A stretch of 64,000 nt of DNA from Lachnospiraceae bacterium A4 (GTDB lineage: Bacteria > Bacillota > Clostridia > Lachnospirales > Lachnospiraceae): positions 43,295 to 107,294 of the forward strand of contig KE159536.1 of assembly GCA_000403215.2 (NCBI GenBank), read 5' to 3'. Under the pieces are notes generated by a model, which saw nothing but the letters and a program-made list of their open reading frames with translations, was not told the DNA's origin and ran no database searches. Shown here piece by piece: positions 27,098-35,049 of this stretch (the stretch's first letter is position 1; each line of letters begins with the position of its first letter). Made by a program: the position numbers and the translations under genes.

Positions 27098-27355
27098 ATG
27101 TCAATATTGCAGAAACAAGTGATACAGTCTCTTGATGGTTTGTCTGAGGATAATTTACAGTTTTTATTTGACATGATTCAGCGGTTTATGAAACCCAGCG
27201 GAATTGAAGAAAACAATAATGAAAAATCAGATATAGTTAGAAATGGTGTGCGTAGAATTGGCAGTTTAGAGGGGCAGGATTTAATTGATGCAGATTATGA
27301 TATTGATGCGTGTAATGATGAAATTGCAGAAATGTTCGGGGTAAACGATTTATGA
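27098..27355 (+). CDS. Antitoxin of a PIN-type toxin-antitoxin pair
   Basis: An 85-residue acidic protein. The N-terminal 'LQKQVIQSLDGLSEDNLQFLFDMIQRFM' resembles the opening helices of small VapB/DUF2281-like antitoxins. The C-terminal 'GSLEGQDLIDADYDIDACNDEIAEMFG' is the usual acidic toxin-binding tail. It overlaps the PIN toxin start by four bases (ATGA). The ATG at 27098 has GAAAGGTGG upstream; a GTG at 27086 is inside that site. It should neutralise the toxin and autorepress the operon. Confidence 0.75.
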   Translation: MSILQKQVIQSLDGLSEDNLQFLFDMIQRFMKPSGIEENNNEKSDIVRNGVRRIGSLEGQDLIDADYDIDACNDEIAEMFGVNDL

Positions 27356-27756
27356 AAGTATTGATAGACACACATATAGCAATTTGGGCTGTGCTAAATG
27401 ATCCTAAATTACCAAAACAGGCAAAAGACATTATTCTTGACAAGGCAAATGACATATTTTATAGCACTGCTTCTGTGTGGGAAATTACAATTAAGTATAT
27501 GTTGCATCCGGATAAACTTCGCATGAATGGAAATCTTTTAGAAAAGGGATGTGAAGAAAACGGATACCTTGTATTGCCTATTTTAAACAAACATGTTTCA
27601 GCATTGGAAACATTGACGTGAACAGAAAATGCGCCTCGCCACAATGATCCGTTTGACAGAATTATGGTGGCTCAAGCAAAAGCAGAAAGCTTTATGTTTC
27701 TAACACATGATTCTTTGATTCCGTATTATGACGAACCATTTATTATTTTAGTTTAG
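27352..27756 (+). pseudogene. PIN-domain toxin with an in-frame TGA
   Basis: A VapC-like PIN ribonuclease of 134 codons. 'MKVLIDTHIAIWAV' carries the first catalytic Asp and 'ASVWEITIKYMLHPDKL' the conserved Glu. After a TGA at 27619-27621 the same frame goes on with 'ENAPRHNDPFDRIMVAQAKAE', holding the downstream Asp residues, and 'FLTHDSLIPYY', then TAG. The truncated 89-residue product lacks the downstream acidic residues of the active site and should be harmless. TGG to TGA is the simplest change, but the original residue is not certain. Confidence 0.85.
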
Positions 27757-28009
27757 TAGATGATAGTAAAATTTTCTAAACAATATAGATTTTGCTATTA
27801 AGAGGCAAGTACAATTTGCTATAATCGGATTAAAGGCACAAGTTCAGTGTTTTTTGCTGGAAGTAAAAGTCACTTCCGATAAGTTATATTATAACGGATT
27901 ATGAAAGCAGGAGTTTTTAAAATGACATCCTGCTTTTATGATATGGATTCTTTATTTATTGACATGATTTAACAATGATGGAAAATATGTGATTTTATAA
28001 ATTTTTCAA

Positions 28010-28050
28010 AAAGTACGTGTCACTACCTAGACTCAAGGGGGACTGCGGGC
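28010..28050 (+). repeat. Cassette boundary repeat 2
   Basis: The 41-bp boundary sequence beginning AAAGTACGTGTCACTACC and ending GGGGGACTGCGGGC. Here the palindrome reads CCTAGACTCAAGG, one base off CCTTGACTCAAGG. It runs without a break into spmA-homologous codons. Confidence 0.85.
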
Positions 28051-28051
28051 G

Positions 28052-28357
28052 ATGAGCGACTTGGAGGAACTTGAACGGGAGCGGGGGAACGAGGAATATA
28101 TGGATGCAAAGGTGGGGATAGCAGCTAATGGTTTCCTAGATTGTGGGGCAAGAACTGCAAGCAATGAGATGTGCACGTTTCTTGTGATGAATATTTCGTC
28201 GCTGCAGTTGATACCAGTGAATATTATTGCTTACCGCAGTCAATATGGGAGTGCAAATCCTGCGGCAGTCATTGCACCTGCAATTGTGGCAACGTTTTTC
28301 AGTACGGTGGTGGCGGTGATTTACTGTAAAGTTATGGGTAAGGAATCTAGAATGTAA
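28052..28357 (+). pseudogene. spmA 3' part, copy 2
   Basis: A reading frame of 101 codons from ATG matching residues about 115-216 of SpmA: 'MSDLEELERERGNEEYMDAKVG', a variable loop, then 'ARTASNEMCTFLVMNISSLQLIPVNIIAYRSQYGSANP...' to the last membrane helix. Homology extends four codons upstream (GLRA). The frame is fully open and most differences from copy 1 are silent. AAGGGGG about 10 bases before the ATG could allow translation of this C-terminal fragment, but it lacks the first half of the Gate domain. Confidence 0.85.
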
Positions 28358-28465
28358 ATGCACGTTGCCTTTAGATATGTGAAGGGATTATAAAATAAGT
28401 ATCAAAAGTGATACATACTAAGAACGAAAATAGTAGATGTACATTGTCTTAATTCAATCTCTTTA

Positions 28466-28494
28466 TTGACGGCCTTTCTTTAAAAAGCTATAAT
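28466..28494 (+). promoter_or_regulatory. Promoter of the NTPase operon
   Basis: TTGACG (28466-28471), 17 bases, TATAAT (28489-28494), about 40 bases before the first start codon of the operon. Confidence 0.75.
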
Positions 28495-28533
28495 TACTTT
28501 AAAATAGGGAGTAAAATGGGAAAGGACTAAAGT

Positions 28534-28941
28534 ATGCTTGTTGCAGATAAAAAGGATATTTTGACATCATATAATCTGGAGAAAATATTGAAAGAGTTAG
28601 GAACTGTTAAGGAATAACTTTTTAATAGTGCGCAGGATTTTTCTTCGAGAGTGCCGCTCAAAAATCAGGCGCATAGCGGGCTATGTAACTGATTTTTGAG
28701 TGGTGCTATCGGAGAAAAAGACAAACAATATGAAAAGTTATTTTTGGACAGTTCCTTAGGACAACAGGGGAATTTCAGGTTTCCGCAATTAGCCACTGTA
28801 CATAAGAATGTAGTCGTTGCAGAAACTTATCATCAGCTTTACCGATATTGTATCAGGACACAGGAAAAACAGCAGGATAAAGAGGAAAAAATGGAAGAAA
28901 CCTTAAATAATGTTGCGTGTTGGATCGAGGAAGGGATGTGA
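28534..28941 (+). pseudogene. Small gene interrupted by a MITE, first gene of the NTPase operon
   Basis: The ATG at 28534 (AAAGGA upstream) opens 22 codons, 'MLVADKKDILTSYNLEKILK' then EL, up to the MITE at 28600. After the element and one copy of the TTA duplication, the same frame resumes at GGA 28759 as 'GQQGNFRFPQLATVHKNVVV' and continues to a TGA at 28939-28941. The restored protein would have 82 residues, charged and mostly helical, of unknown family. It ends six bases before the NTPase ATG, so it was translationally linked to it. As it stands, the first part reads into the element and stops early. Confidence 0.75.
28600..28755. mobile_element. MITE-like element, copy 2 (156 bp)
   Basis: Starts GGAACTGTTAAGGAATAACTT and ends AAGTTATTTTTGGACAGTTCC, an imperfect terminal inverted repeat of about 20 bp. 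It is flanked by TTA duplications (28597-28599, 28756-28758). The centre is another palindrome around 'CTCAAAAATCAG'. It interrupts a small gene. Confidence 0.85.
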
Positions 28942-28946
28942 TTTCA

Positions 28947-31580
28947 ATGTTGTTATATACATGGAAAGATGTGGAAAGAAAACTATTGTTAAACAAGGAT
29001 AAATGGGGAACTGTAATTGTTGATATAGAAACATATACCGATGAGGTGATTGTTCACTTAAATGAAGAGGGCACGGAAAAAGATGCTGACACTTTATTTG
29101 ATGAGATTTTTGATAAAAAATATGAAAATGAAAAACATAGAATTTTGTTGGATTTAACAGATGAATATTTAAATGTTACTTTTGAGATTGAAGAAGGTGG
29201 AGAAAAAAAGAGTGTGGTAGCACCGCTTTTTAAAAGTGTCTTATATCAAAAATCTGCATACTATGATGCGCTGATCGAAAAAGAACTTCCCGGAGTACCT
29301 GTGATTGCTTTCCATTCATATAAGGGAGGAGTAGGACGCACATTGTATTTACTAGCGTTTGTTAAGGCATGGTCTTCATTAAAGGATATGAAAAATCCCA
29401 AAAAGCTTCTCGTTGTAGATGCGGATATAGAGGCTCCGGGAATTACATGGTTGACCAAAGGCCAGGAGGAAGCGGCATTTAGTTTTTTAGATCTTTTAGA
29501 GATAACACAGGAAAAGGAGAACGTGGATGAAATTATTGAATTGATCTCGGATAAAATGTCGGAATTATCAATTAAGATAGAAACTGAAAAAACCATTGTG
29601 GAACATATTGTTTTGCCAACGTATAGATATATAGAGCAGTTGCTGGATATGTATTCAAGTCCTGAGAGTCTTGCCATTAGCTATAGTAAGAAATATGTTC
29701 TGTCAGAGGTTTTGTCAAAATTGGGTGAGAAAGTAAATGCAGAACTGGTTTTAGTTGATTTGCGCGCAGGATTAAGCGAATTTTCAGCGCCGTTGTTATT
29801 TGATCCAAGAGTAAAGAAATATCTTGTAACATCAACATCTTATCAGTCAGTAAAGGGAACAGAGATTTTATTAAACCAGTTAAGCAAAGGATTACCATTG
29901 AATGAAAATTCTAAAATACCCGAAATCTTATTAACAATGGTGCAGGAAGGTGTGACTACCAGTGATATTATTAGTGAATTAGTCGCTGTATATGATCAAT
30001 ATATGACAGATGACAGGGTTTTTATCACGGATGATATTGTGACAGTACTTCCTTTTGCGAGTGAACTTGTTCATTTGGAGTCTCTTCCTAAAATAATGAA
30101 GAATTTAAATGGAAGAGATTTTTATAAAAATATTTGTGAGATTGTACAAAATAGTTATATAGCACCAAGCAGAGTACAAATGCAAAATTACAAATTATCG
30201 CGTGATAAGATCATTAAATGTATCCATGATTTCGCTGCAAACCAGATTACTGCGGAAGGAAATGGTACATTTGAAGTATTAATGACAGACTCCATTCAGA
30301 ATCTAATAAAGAAATATAAAAACAGTGTTCCAAATACAGTAATCATGGGAGCCAAAGGATCAGGGAAAACATTTTTATACAGAGAGATATTAAGGGATCA
30401 ATATTGGGAAAACTTTATAAAGCGTATGGATAAAAATGGAATGCATACAGCAGTTCCCGATGCGGATATGCGTACACTGATTGTCCCACTCTTAGCTTCT
30501 GGCAACGCAGGGGGGGTTCCTAAAATTATAGAAAATGCTATATGTAATTATAGCAAGTGCAACTTGAAAGGTAAAATCAACAATTCTGTATATGTACACA
30601 GCAAGGACATGCTGTTGGAATATATGAGAAATGAGCATGATATATTGGAGTGGAAAGAAATTTGGAAAAAAGTCGTATTAGATGCTGTTAATAAAGCATA
30701 TCAATCATTAGAAGAATTTGAGGAGGAATTGAAACAAAAGTGCATTAAAGTTGTATTTTTAATTGATGGTTTAGAAGAGATTTTTCAGCATACGATTTTA
30801 TCGCAAAATGAAAGAAATGCCGTCGCAGCATTATGCAGGGATTTAATTGATGAAGTGAAGATATCATATCACAATTTGGGTTTTATGATATTTTTGAGAA
30901 AGGATATGGTACGGGACTCGCTGACGATCAATTATGAGCAGTTTCATTCACTCTACCGTTCGGTCGAATTGCAGTGGTCAAGTACGGAAGCATTAAGATT
31001 AGCAGCTTGGCTGACTAGTCAGGCTGTATCAGATTTTTATGAGGAGGATGTTCCACTTGAAATGGCGCCAAGAGATGTAATTGACCAGACACTTCATAAA
31101 TTATGGGGAGTGAAACTTGGAAAGCCGACTTCCAATGAAGCAAATTCATCGAGATGGATTTTGGCGGCATTATCAGATTTTAATGGACAATTACAGGCGC
31201 GGGATATCATAAGATTTTTGGAAAAAGCGACTGTAAATGCAGGTAAACCTGTTTATACAGATAGGTATTTAATGCCTACAGAAATCAAAAAAGCTGTATC
31301 AGAATGCTCAACGGATAAGATTGGTGAAATAAGGGATGAAATTAAAGCACTTGGACCAATCTTTGATAAGCTGGAACATGCGCCAGCAGAAGATAAAATT
31401 TTACCATTTTCTGGTGACACATTTCAGCTCACACAGGGAGAAGAGAAAATTATGAAGCAGGAAGGTTATTTAAGGATAGATAATGATAGGTATTATTTAC
31501 CCGAGATTATCAGGCACGCCTTAAAATTTAAATATGGGAAAGGCGCCCGTCCCAAGGTACTTTCCTTATTACTAAAATAA
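28947..31580 (+). CDS. KGGVGR-variant ParA-like ATPase fused to P-loop NTPase
   Basis: An 877-residue protein with two NTPase modules. Residues 1-115 form an N-terminal acidic beta-rich domain. Near residue 125 'FHSYKGGVGRTLYLLAFVKAW' is a deviant Walker A of the ParA/MinD kind, in which the usual GKT is GRT. 'LLVVDADIEAPGITWL' and 'ELVLVDLRAGLSEFSAPLL' are the matching A' and Walker B strands. Near residue 467 'NTVIMGAKGSGKTFLYRE' is a second, ordinary Walker A, and 'IKVVFLIDGLEEIF' near 605 is its Walker B, giving a STAND/AAA-like module with a helical C-terminus. KGGVGR-variant ATPases are known from predicted bacterial conflict systems. The ATG at 28947 is preferred; a GTG at 28938 is possible. 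It is AT-rich, and a promoter and a disrupted small gene lie upstream. Confidence 0.8.
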   Translation: MLLYTWKDVERKLLLNKDKWGTVIVDIETYTDEVIVHLNEEGTEKDADTLFDEIFDKKYENEKHRILLDLTDEYLNVTFEIEEGGEKKSVVAPLFKSVLYQKSAYYDALIEKELPGVPVIAFHSYKGGVGRTLYLLAFVKAWSSLKDMKNPKKLLVVDADIEAPGITWLTKGQEEAAFSFLDLLEITQEKENVDEIIELISDKMSELSIKIETEKTIVEHIVLPTYRYIEQLLDMYSSPESLAISYSKKYVLSEVLSKLGEKVNAELVLVDLRAGLSEFSAPLLFDPRVKKYLVTSTSYQSVKGTEILLNQLSKGLPLNENSKIPEILLTMVQEGVTTSDIISELVAVYDQYMTDDRVFITDDIVTVLPFASELVHLESLPKIMKNLNGRDFYKNICEIVQNSYIAPSRVQMQNYKLSRDKIIKCIHDFAANQITAEGNGTFEVLMTDSIQNLIKKYKNSVPNTVIMGAKGSGKTFLYREILRDQYWENFIKRMDKNGMHTAVPDADMRTLIVPLLASGNAGGVPKIIENAICNYSKCNLKGKINNSVYVHSKDMLLEYMRNEHDILEWKEIWKKVVLDAVNKAYQSLEEFEEELKQKCIKVVFLIDGLEEIFQHTILSQNERNAVAALCRDLIDEVKISYHNLGFMIFLRKDMVRDSLTINYEQFHSLYRSVELQWSSTEALRLAAWLTSQAVSDFYEEDVPLEMAPRDVIDQTLHKLWGVKLGKPTSNEANSSRWILAALSDFNGQLQARDIIRFLEKATVNAGKPVYTDRYLMPTEIKKAVSECSTDKIGEIRDEIKALGPIFDKLEHAPAEDKILPFSGDTFQLTQGEEKIMKQEGYLRIDNDRYYLPEIIRHALKFKYGKGARPKVLSLLLK

Positions 31581-31632
31581 ATGTCAATTCTATTAATAAG
31601 GTTTAGACTAAAAAGATAAGGAATACACAGAG

Positions 31633-32091
31633 ATGAAAAAAGTTGAAAAATATGACGCTGATAAACTAGAGTGGAATTTAATTTCGAAGGAAGAGGTTTC
31701 ATTACTGAAAATGAAGCTTGGAAAAAGCCACAGAAAAGAATCTGACTGGGAAGTCATAAAGGATATTTTGGGGAGACACAATGTGATTACATTTATTCCG
31801 CCCAAAAGGGAGAAAGGGCTTACAACGATTGAAAAGGTACTTTGTGAGAATGGAAATCTGATTGTTTTTACAAACATGGAGGACTGTACACGGCATATTC
31901 AGATTGTACAGTTCAAAGGGAAATTTCGGAAATATGTCGAGATTGGTTCTATTCCATTTGCGAATGTTTTGGATATCGCAGACCAGCATGGCATGAATGT
32001 TCTTATTGATGTGAATTACGAAGTTAATTGTAAGTGCCTCATGTATGAGTCCAGAGAACAACGATTAAAAGCTGTTATCATGACATATTAG
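31633..32091 (+). CDS. Hypothetical protein, possibly SseB-like
   Basis: A 152-residue cytosolic protein, third gene of the NTPase operon (52 bases downstream). The C-terminal half, 'LIVFTNMEDCTRHIQIVQF...EIGSIPFANVLDIADQHGMNVLIDVN', has the strand-helix order of SseB N-terminal domains: a short '(V)FT' strand, then 'PF..(L)L.IA...G..(V)(L)I'. The match is weak and not proof. The N-terminal 60 residues are charged and helical. It is conserved only by context: it lies between the NTPase and the next spmA copy and so travels with this cassette. Confidence 0.6.
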   Translation: MKKVEKYDADKLEWNLISKEEVSLLKMKLGKSHRKESDWEVIKDILGRHNVITFIPPKREKGLTTIEKVLCENGNLIVFTNMEDCTRHIQIVQFKGKFRKYVEIGSIPFANVLDIADQHGMNVLIDVNYEVNCKCLMYESREQRLKAVIMTY

Positions 32092-32187
32092 AAATGAAGA
32101 TGTCATGCTTTTATGTATTAATTTTTTGAATTGGTAAAATATTATAAAAAACCGAATAATAAGTTTCTAGTTTTAAACAACTTTTAC

Positions 32188-32229
32188 AAAGTACATGTCA
32201 CTACCTTGACTCAAGGGGGACTGCGGGCA
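32188..32229 (+). repeat. Cassette boundary repeat 3
   Basis: Same boundary as at 28010 and 33842 (AAAGTACATGTCACTACC..., GGGGGACTGCGGGCA), with a perfect CCTTGACTCAAGG palindrome. Confidence 0.85.
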
Positions 32230-32541
32230 ATGAACGATTTGGAGGAATTGGAGCGGGAGCGCGGGAATGGGGAATATATGGACACAAAAACAGCTCCAGC
32301 TACCTCAAGCGGTTTTATGGATTTCGGGACACGGACGGCAAGTAATGAAATGTGTACTTTTCTTGTGATGAATATCTCGTCGCTACAGCTCATACCAGTG
32401 AATATTATCGCGTATCGCAGCCAGTATGGGAGTGCCAATCCGGCGGCAGTGATTGCGCCCGCGATCGTGGCGACGTTTTTTAGTACGGTGGTAGCGGTGT
32501 TTTATTGTAAGGCAATGGGAAAACATAGTGTAAAAATTTAG
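32230..32541 (+). pseudogene. spmA 3' part, copy 3
   Basis: 103 open codons. 'MNDLEELERERGNGEYMDTK' is followed by a loop of different sequence and length ('TAPATSSGFMDFGTRTASNEM'), then the conserved core identical in protein to the other copies and an end at 'YCKAMGKHSVKI'. Many silent differences separate it from copies 1 and 2. Confidence 0.85.
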
Positions 32542-32788
32542 TTTTTTAAGACAATGATAAGGATACATATGGGTATGAGCAAAAAATGAAACACGATATG
32601 TAATTGCATTATAATCAAAAGAAAATTTAAACTATAGAAAAAAGACGTGGTTGAACAGTCTGTTAATCAATGTTATACTGTAAATGTGGCATGATATAAA
32701 ATAAATTTAAAAAGACCTCTGATAAAGAAACTGCTATTTCACATAATTATGTAGTCAGATATTTTGATTTAGTGGAGAAAAACTACTT
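32542..32788 (+). promoter_or_regulatory. Intergenic region with promoter TTGAAC-N17-TATACT
   Basis: No gene. The hexamers at 32651-32656 and 32674-32679 are spaced 17 bases. The surrounding sequence (TTGAA...TGTTAAT...TGTTATACT) resembles the promoter after spmA copy 4 (34180-34208), so these two cassettes share a promoter segment. Confidence 0.5.
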
Positions 32789-33087
32789 GTGACTGAAAGC
32801 TTAGAAAAAGGTTTTTATGAATTTGAGAGAAAATATTTTTCTAAGTATTTTTTAGAGAAGACACGGATTTGAAATGGAATTATTACCTTATTACAAAATT
32901 AGAAAAACAAAAAACGGAAAAAGAACTTTTGTTAAAAGAATGTGTTCATAGAGAGCAGGAGTTAGAGCAGGAATATAAAAAATCAATGGACGAAAATATT
33001 TCTTTTTCAGAGCAGGAATGGGAGGAGTATCAGTTAAAAGCAAAAGGATTACAGGCACTTAAAAAAATATGGAAAAAGAGTGTGTAG
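32789..33087 (+). pseudogene. Short helical gene, probably frameshifted
   Basis: Two overlapping frames look like one gene: GTG 32789 to TGA 32870-32872 ('VTESLEKGFYEFERKYFSKY...'), then from TTG 32869 (TTGA overlap) to TAG at 33087 ('KWNYYLITKLEKQKTEKELL...ALKKIWKKSV'). The second part is a strongly charged coiled-coil-like helix of 72 residues. Neither start has a convincing ribosome binding site. Either one base was lost or gained around 32868, or these are two remnants. No family recognised. Confidence 0.35.
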
Positions 33088-33193
33088 CATTTGTATTGAT
33101 ACAGAATGTTGTGAGACACAAGGAGCGATATGATGTAGGAATAGATGTTTTTATTAAAAACATTTTAAAGGACAGGTAAATGACTTATGGCAA

Positions 33194-33697
33194 GTGAGCA
33201 AAAAAGGGAAGAAAAACAGCAGTTTAATGGATGCCAATGCAATCCTTCCAGGAGATGATACAGAATTGCTTCCAGAAACATATGTGATATTTATTACAGA
33301 AAATGATGTGCTAGAGGGGAATCTCCCTATTTATCATATTGATAGGACAATTAAAGAGAACGGAAAAATATTTGATGACGGGGCGCATATTATATATGTA
33401 AACGGAGAAATTAAGAACGATACACCATTGGGACGATTGATGTATGACTTAAACTGTTCCGACCCGGATAATATGAATTATAAAGAATTGGCCGATCGAG
33501 CAAGATACTTTAAAAGAGATAAGGAGGGACAAAAAATTATGAGCAGAATTATGGAAGAAATTGTAAATGAAGAAAAGATTGAAGCAGCAAAGCGTATGCT
33601 GGATGATGGCGAGTTAACTATTGATAAGATAGCAAAATATTTAGCGCTTCCGATTGAAATTGTAGAGAAATTGGCAGACAGTCTGCAACTCGTGTAG
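33194..33697 (+). pseudogene. Rpn-family PD-(D/E)XK nuclease, C-terminal fragment
   Basis: 167 codons matching the C-terminal part of recombination-promoting nuclease / putative transposase (PDDEXK_2) proteins: 'SSLMDANAILPGDDTELLPE', 'TYVIFITENDVLEGNLPIYH' and 'TPLGRLMYDLNCSDPDNMNY' are family-typical. The N-terminal third with the nuclease active site is missing. The frame starts at a GTG within unrelated-looking sequence, so the protein should be inactive. The end ('ELTIDKIAKYLALPIEIVEKL') is the usual helical tail. Confidence 0.75.
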
Positions 33698-33841
33698 ATG
33701 GTCACAAGTGAATAGCTGATTTTAGAAAGCAGGAAACCTTTGTATAGGAGAAGTCCTGCTTTTATTATATAGATTTACTTGCTTTGGTATAATTCGACAA
33801 TAAAAGAGAGGAAAAATCCATTATTATAAGATGTTTTTGAC

Positions 33842-33883
33842 AAAGTACGTGTCACTACCTTGACTCAAGGGGGACTGCGGGCA
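33842..33883 (+). repeat. Cassette boundary repeat 4
   Basis: The best-preserved boundary: AAAGTACGTGTCACTACC, the perfect palindrome CCTTGACTCAAGG, then GGGGACTGCGGGCA, continuing directly into spmA codons. Confidence 0.85.
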
Positions 33884-34183
33884 ATGAGCGATTTGGAGGA
33901 ATTGGAGAGGGCGCGTGAAAACAGCGAATATGTAGACGAGGGAGCATCAACTGGTTCTTTGGGGAGTTTGACAAATTATGGAGCGCGGACTGCAAGCAAT
34001 GAGATGTGCACATTTCTTGTGATGAATATATCGTCATTGCAGTTAATACCAGTGAATATTATTGCCTATCGCAGCCAGTACGGGAGCGCCAATCCGGCAG
34101 CAGTCATCGCACCTGCAATTGTGGCAACGTTTTTTAGTACGGTGGTGGCTTATTGCAAAATAATGGGGAAAAACTGTAGTTGA
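33884..34183 (+). pseudogene. spmA 3' part, copy 4
   Basis: 99 open codons. It is the most divergent copy in the loop ('RARENSEYVDEGASTGSLGS'), but again identical through 'TASNEMCTFLVMNISSLQLI' and the following 'PVNIIAYRSQYGSANPAAVI'. Two codons are missing in the last helix ('STVVAYCKIMGKNCS'). It is the rightmost copy, so under the insertion model it is the oldest displaced 3' end. Confidence 0.85.
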
Positions 34184-34208
34184 AGCTCTTGTTAATTGAT
34201 GTTATACT
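34180..34208 (+). promoter_or_regulatory. Promoter overlapping the end of spmA copy 4
   Basis: TTGAAG (34180-34185), 17 bases, TATACT (34203-34208). It resembles the promoter at 32651-32679 and could drive the DUF2589 genes. Confidence 0.5.
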
Positions 34209-34242
34209 AATAATTGGAAATTATTTAAGACAAATTTAATAA

Positions 34243-34287
34243 GGAATTGTAGGAAAATAAGTGATGCAGATTGCGCAGGTATATTGT
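34243..34287. mobile_element. MITE-like element, half copy
   Basis: GGAATTGTAGGAAAATAAGTG and the following 'GATGCAGATTGCGCAGG' match one arm of the elements at 36187 and 42258. The other arm is missing. It is preceded by TAA. Confidence 0.65.
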
Positions 34288-34413
34288 TTTTATAATGGTT
34301 TACTGCCAATTATCTATTGGAATAAATTTAATGATGTTGAAAGACTGATAATGATTACTTTATAAATATTGCAAGAGAGAAAAAGTCGATAATGATAGAA
34401 AGGAGCAAACAAT

Positions 34414-35031
34414 ATGGCAGATTATGGTAATGAAATTTCTTCTATTAGTTTAGGCAGCATTATAGGGGGTGCATTAAGTGCAATTGTAGAAGCACAAAGT
34501 CAAGCAGCACATACCACAGTTAATTTTATAAATGAAGTTGGCTTTGAAGGAAAACAAGGAGAAAGAAAACCGGTATATATAGATTTTCAATACGAAAAAA
34601 TGATTATACCTGAAAAGGAAACTCAGCAGGAAGAAGCAGAAAAACAAAAACAAATTACCTCTTTAAAAGTACCGCTTTTAACAATGGTGCCTATTCCCTA
34701 CATAAGAGTAGATGATGCTACAATTGATTTTAATGTAAAAATAAATTCTGTGCAAGAAACAAAAACATCATCTGATCTAAACTATGGCGGAAAAACGGAA
34801 GCATTTGCTAATTATAATGGATTTCGTTTTAAAACAGGAATTAAATTAAGCGCTTCTATTTCCAATCAGAAAAAAAGCAGTACATCAGATACCGTAAAAA
34901 GAGATTATTCTTTAAATATTCATGTTCATGCAAAGCAAGATGATATGCCTGCTGGTGTAGAGCATTTATTAGATTTACTTTCTGATGCATCTTCTACAAA
35001 TACTTATATTGAAAAAATATCTAACAAATAA
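34414..35031 (+). CDS. DUF2589 domain-containing protein
   Basis: A 205-residue protein with the DUF2589 signature: 'SLGSIIGGALSAIVEAQSQA' at the N-terminus, then 'LKVPLLTMVPIPYIRVDDATIDFNVKINSV' and the strand-rich 'DYSLNIHVHAKQDDMPAGVEHLLDLL'. Family function is unknown; members often occur in pairs. It is AT-rich with a good AGAAAGGAG site, and a second related short gene follows after 18 bases. There is no signal peptide. The middle 'SASISNQKKSSTSDTVKRDY' looks like an exposed loop. Confidence 0.8.
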   Translation: MADYGNEISSISLGSIIGGALSAIVEAQSQAAHTTVNFINEVGFEGKQGERKPVYIDFQYEKMIIPEKETQQEEAEKQKQITSLKVPLLTMVPIPYIRVDDATIDFNVKINSVQETKTSSDLNYGGKTEAFANYNGFRFKTGIKLSASISNQKKSSTSDTVKRDYSLNIHVHAKQDDMPAGVEHLLDLLSDASSTNTYIEKISNK

Positions 35032-35049
35032 AAGAAAGGGAAATAAATC

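Noticed and set aside
27352-27756. TGA in the PIN toxin as selenocysteine or a reassigned codon
   Set aside because: No SECIS-like hairpin follows, and TGA ends many genes in this window, so a nonsense mutation is simpler.
25295-34183. spmA partial copies as silent cassettes for antigenic or phase variation by gene conversion
   Set aside because: The protein core is invariant among copies and SpmA is not a surface antigen; large unrelated cargo between copies fits integration better.
25295-34183. A classical integron cassette array
   Set aside because: No IntI gene, no attC-like folded sites, boundaries contain coding sequence of spmA, and most cargo blocks have their own promoter.
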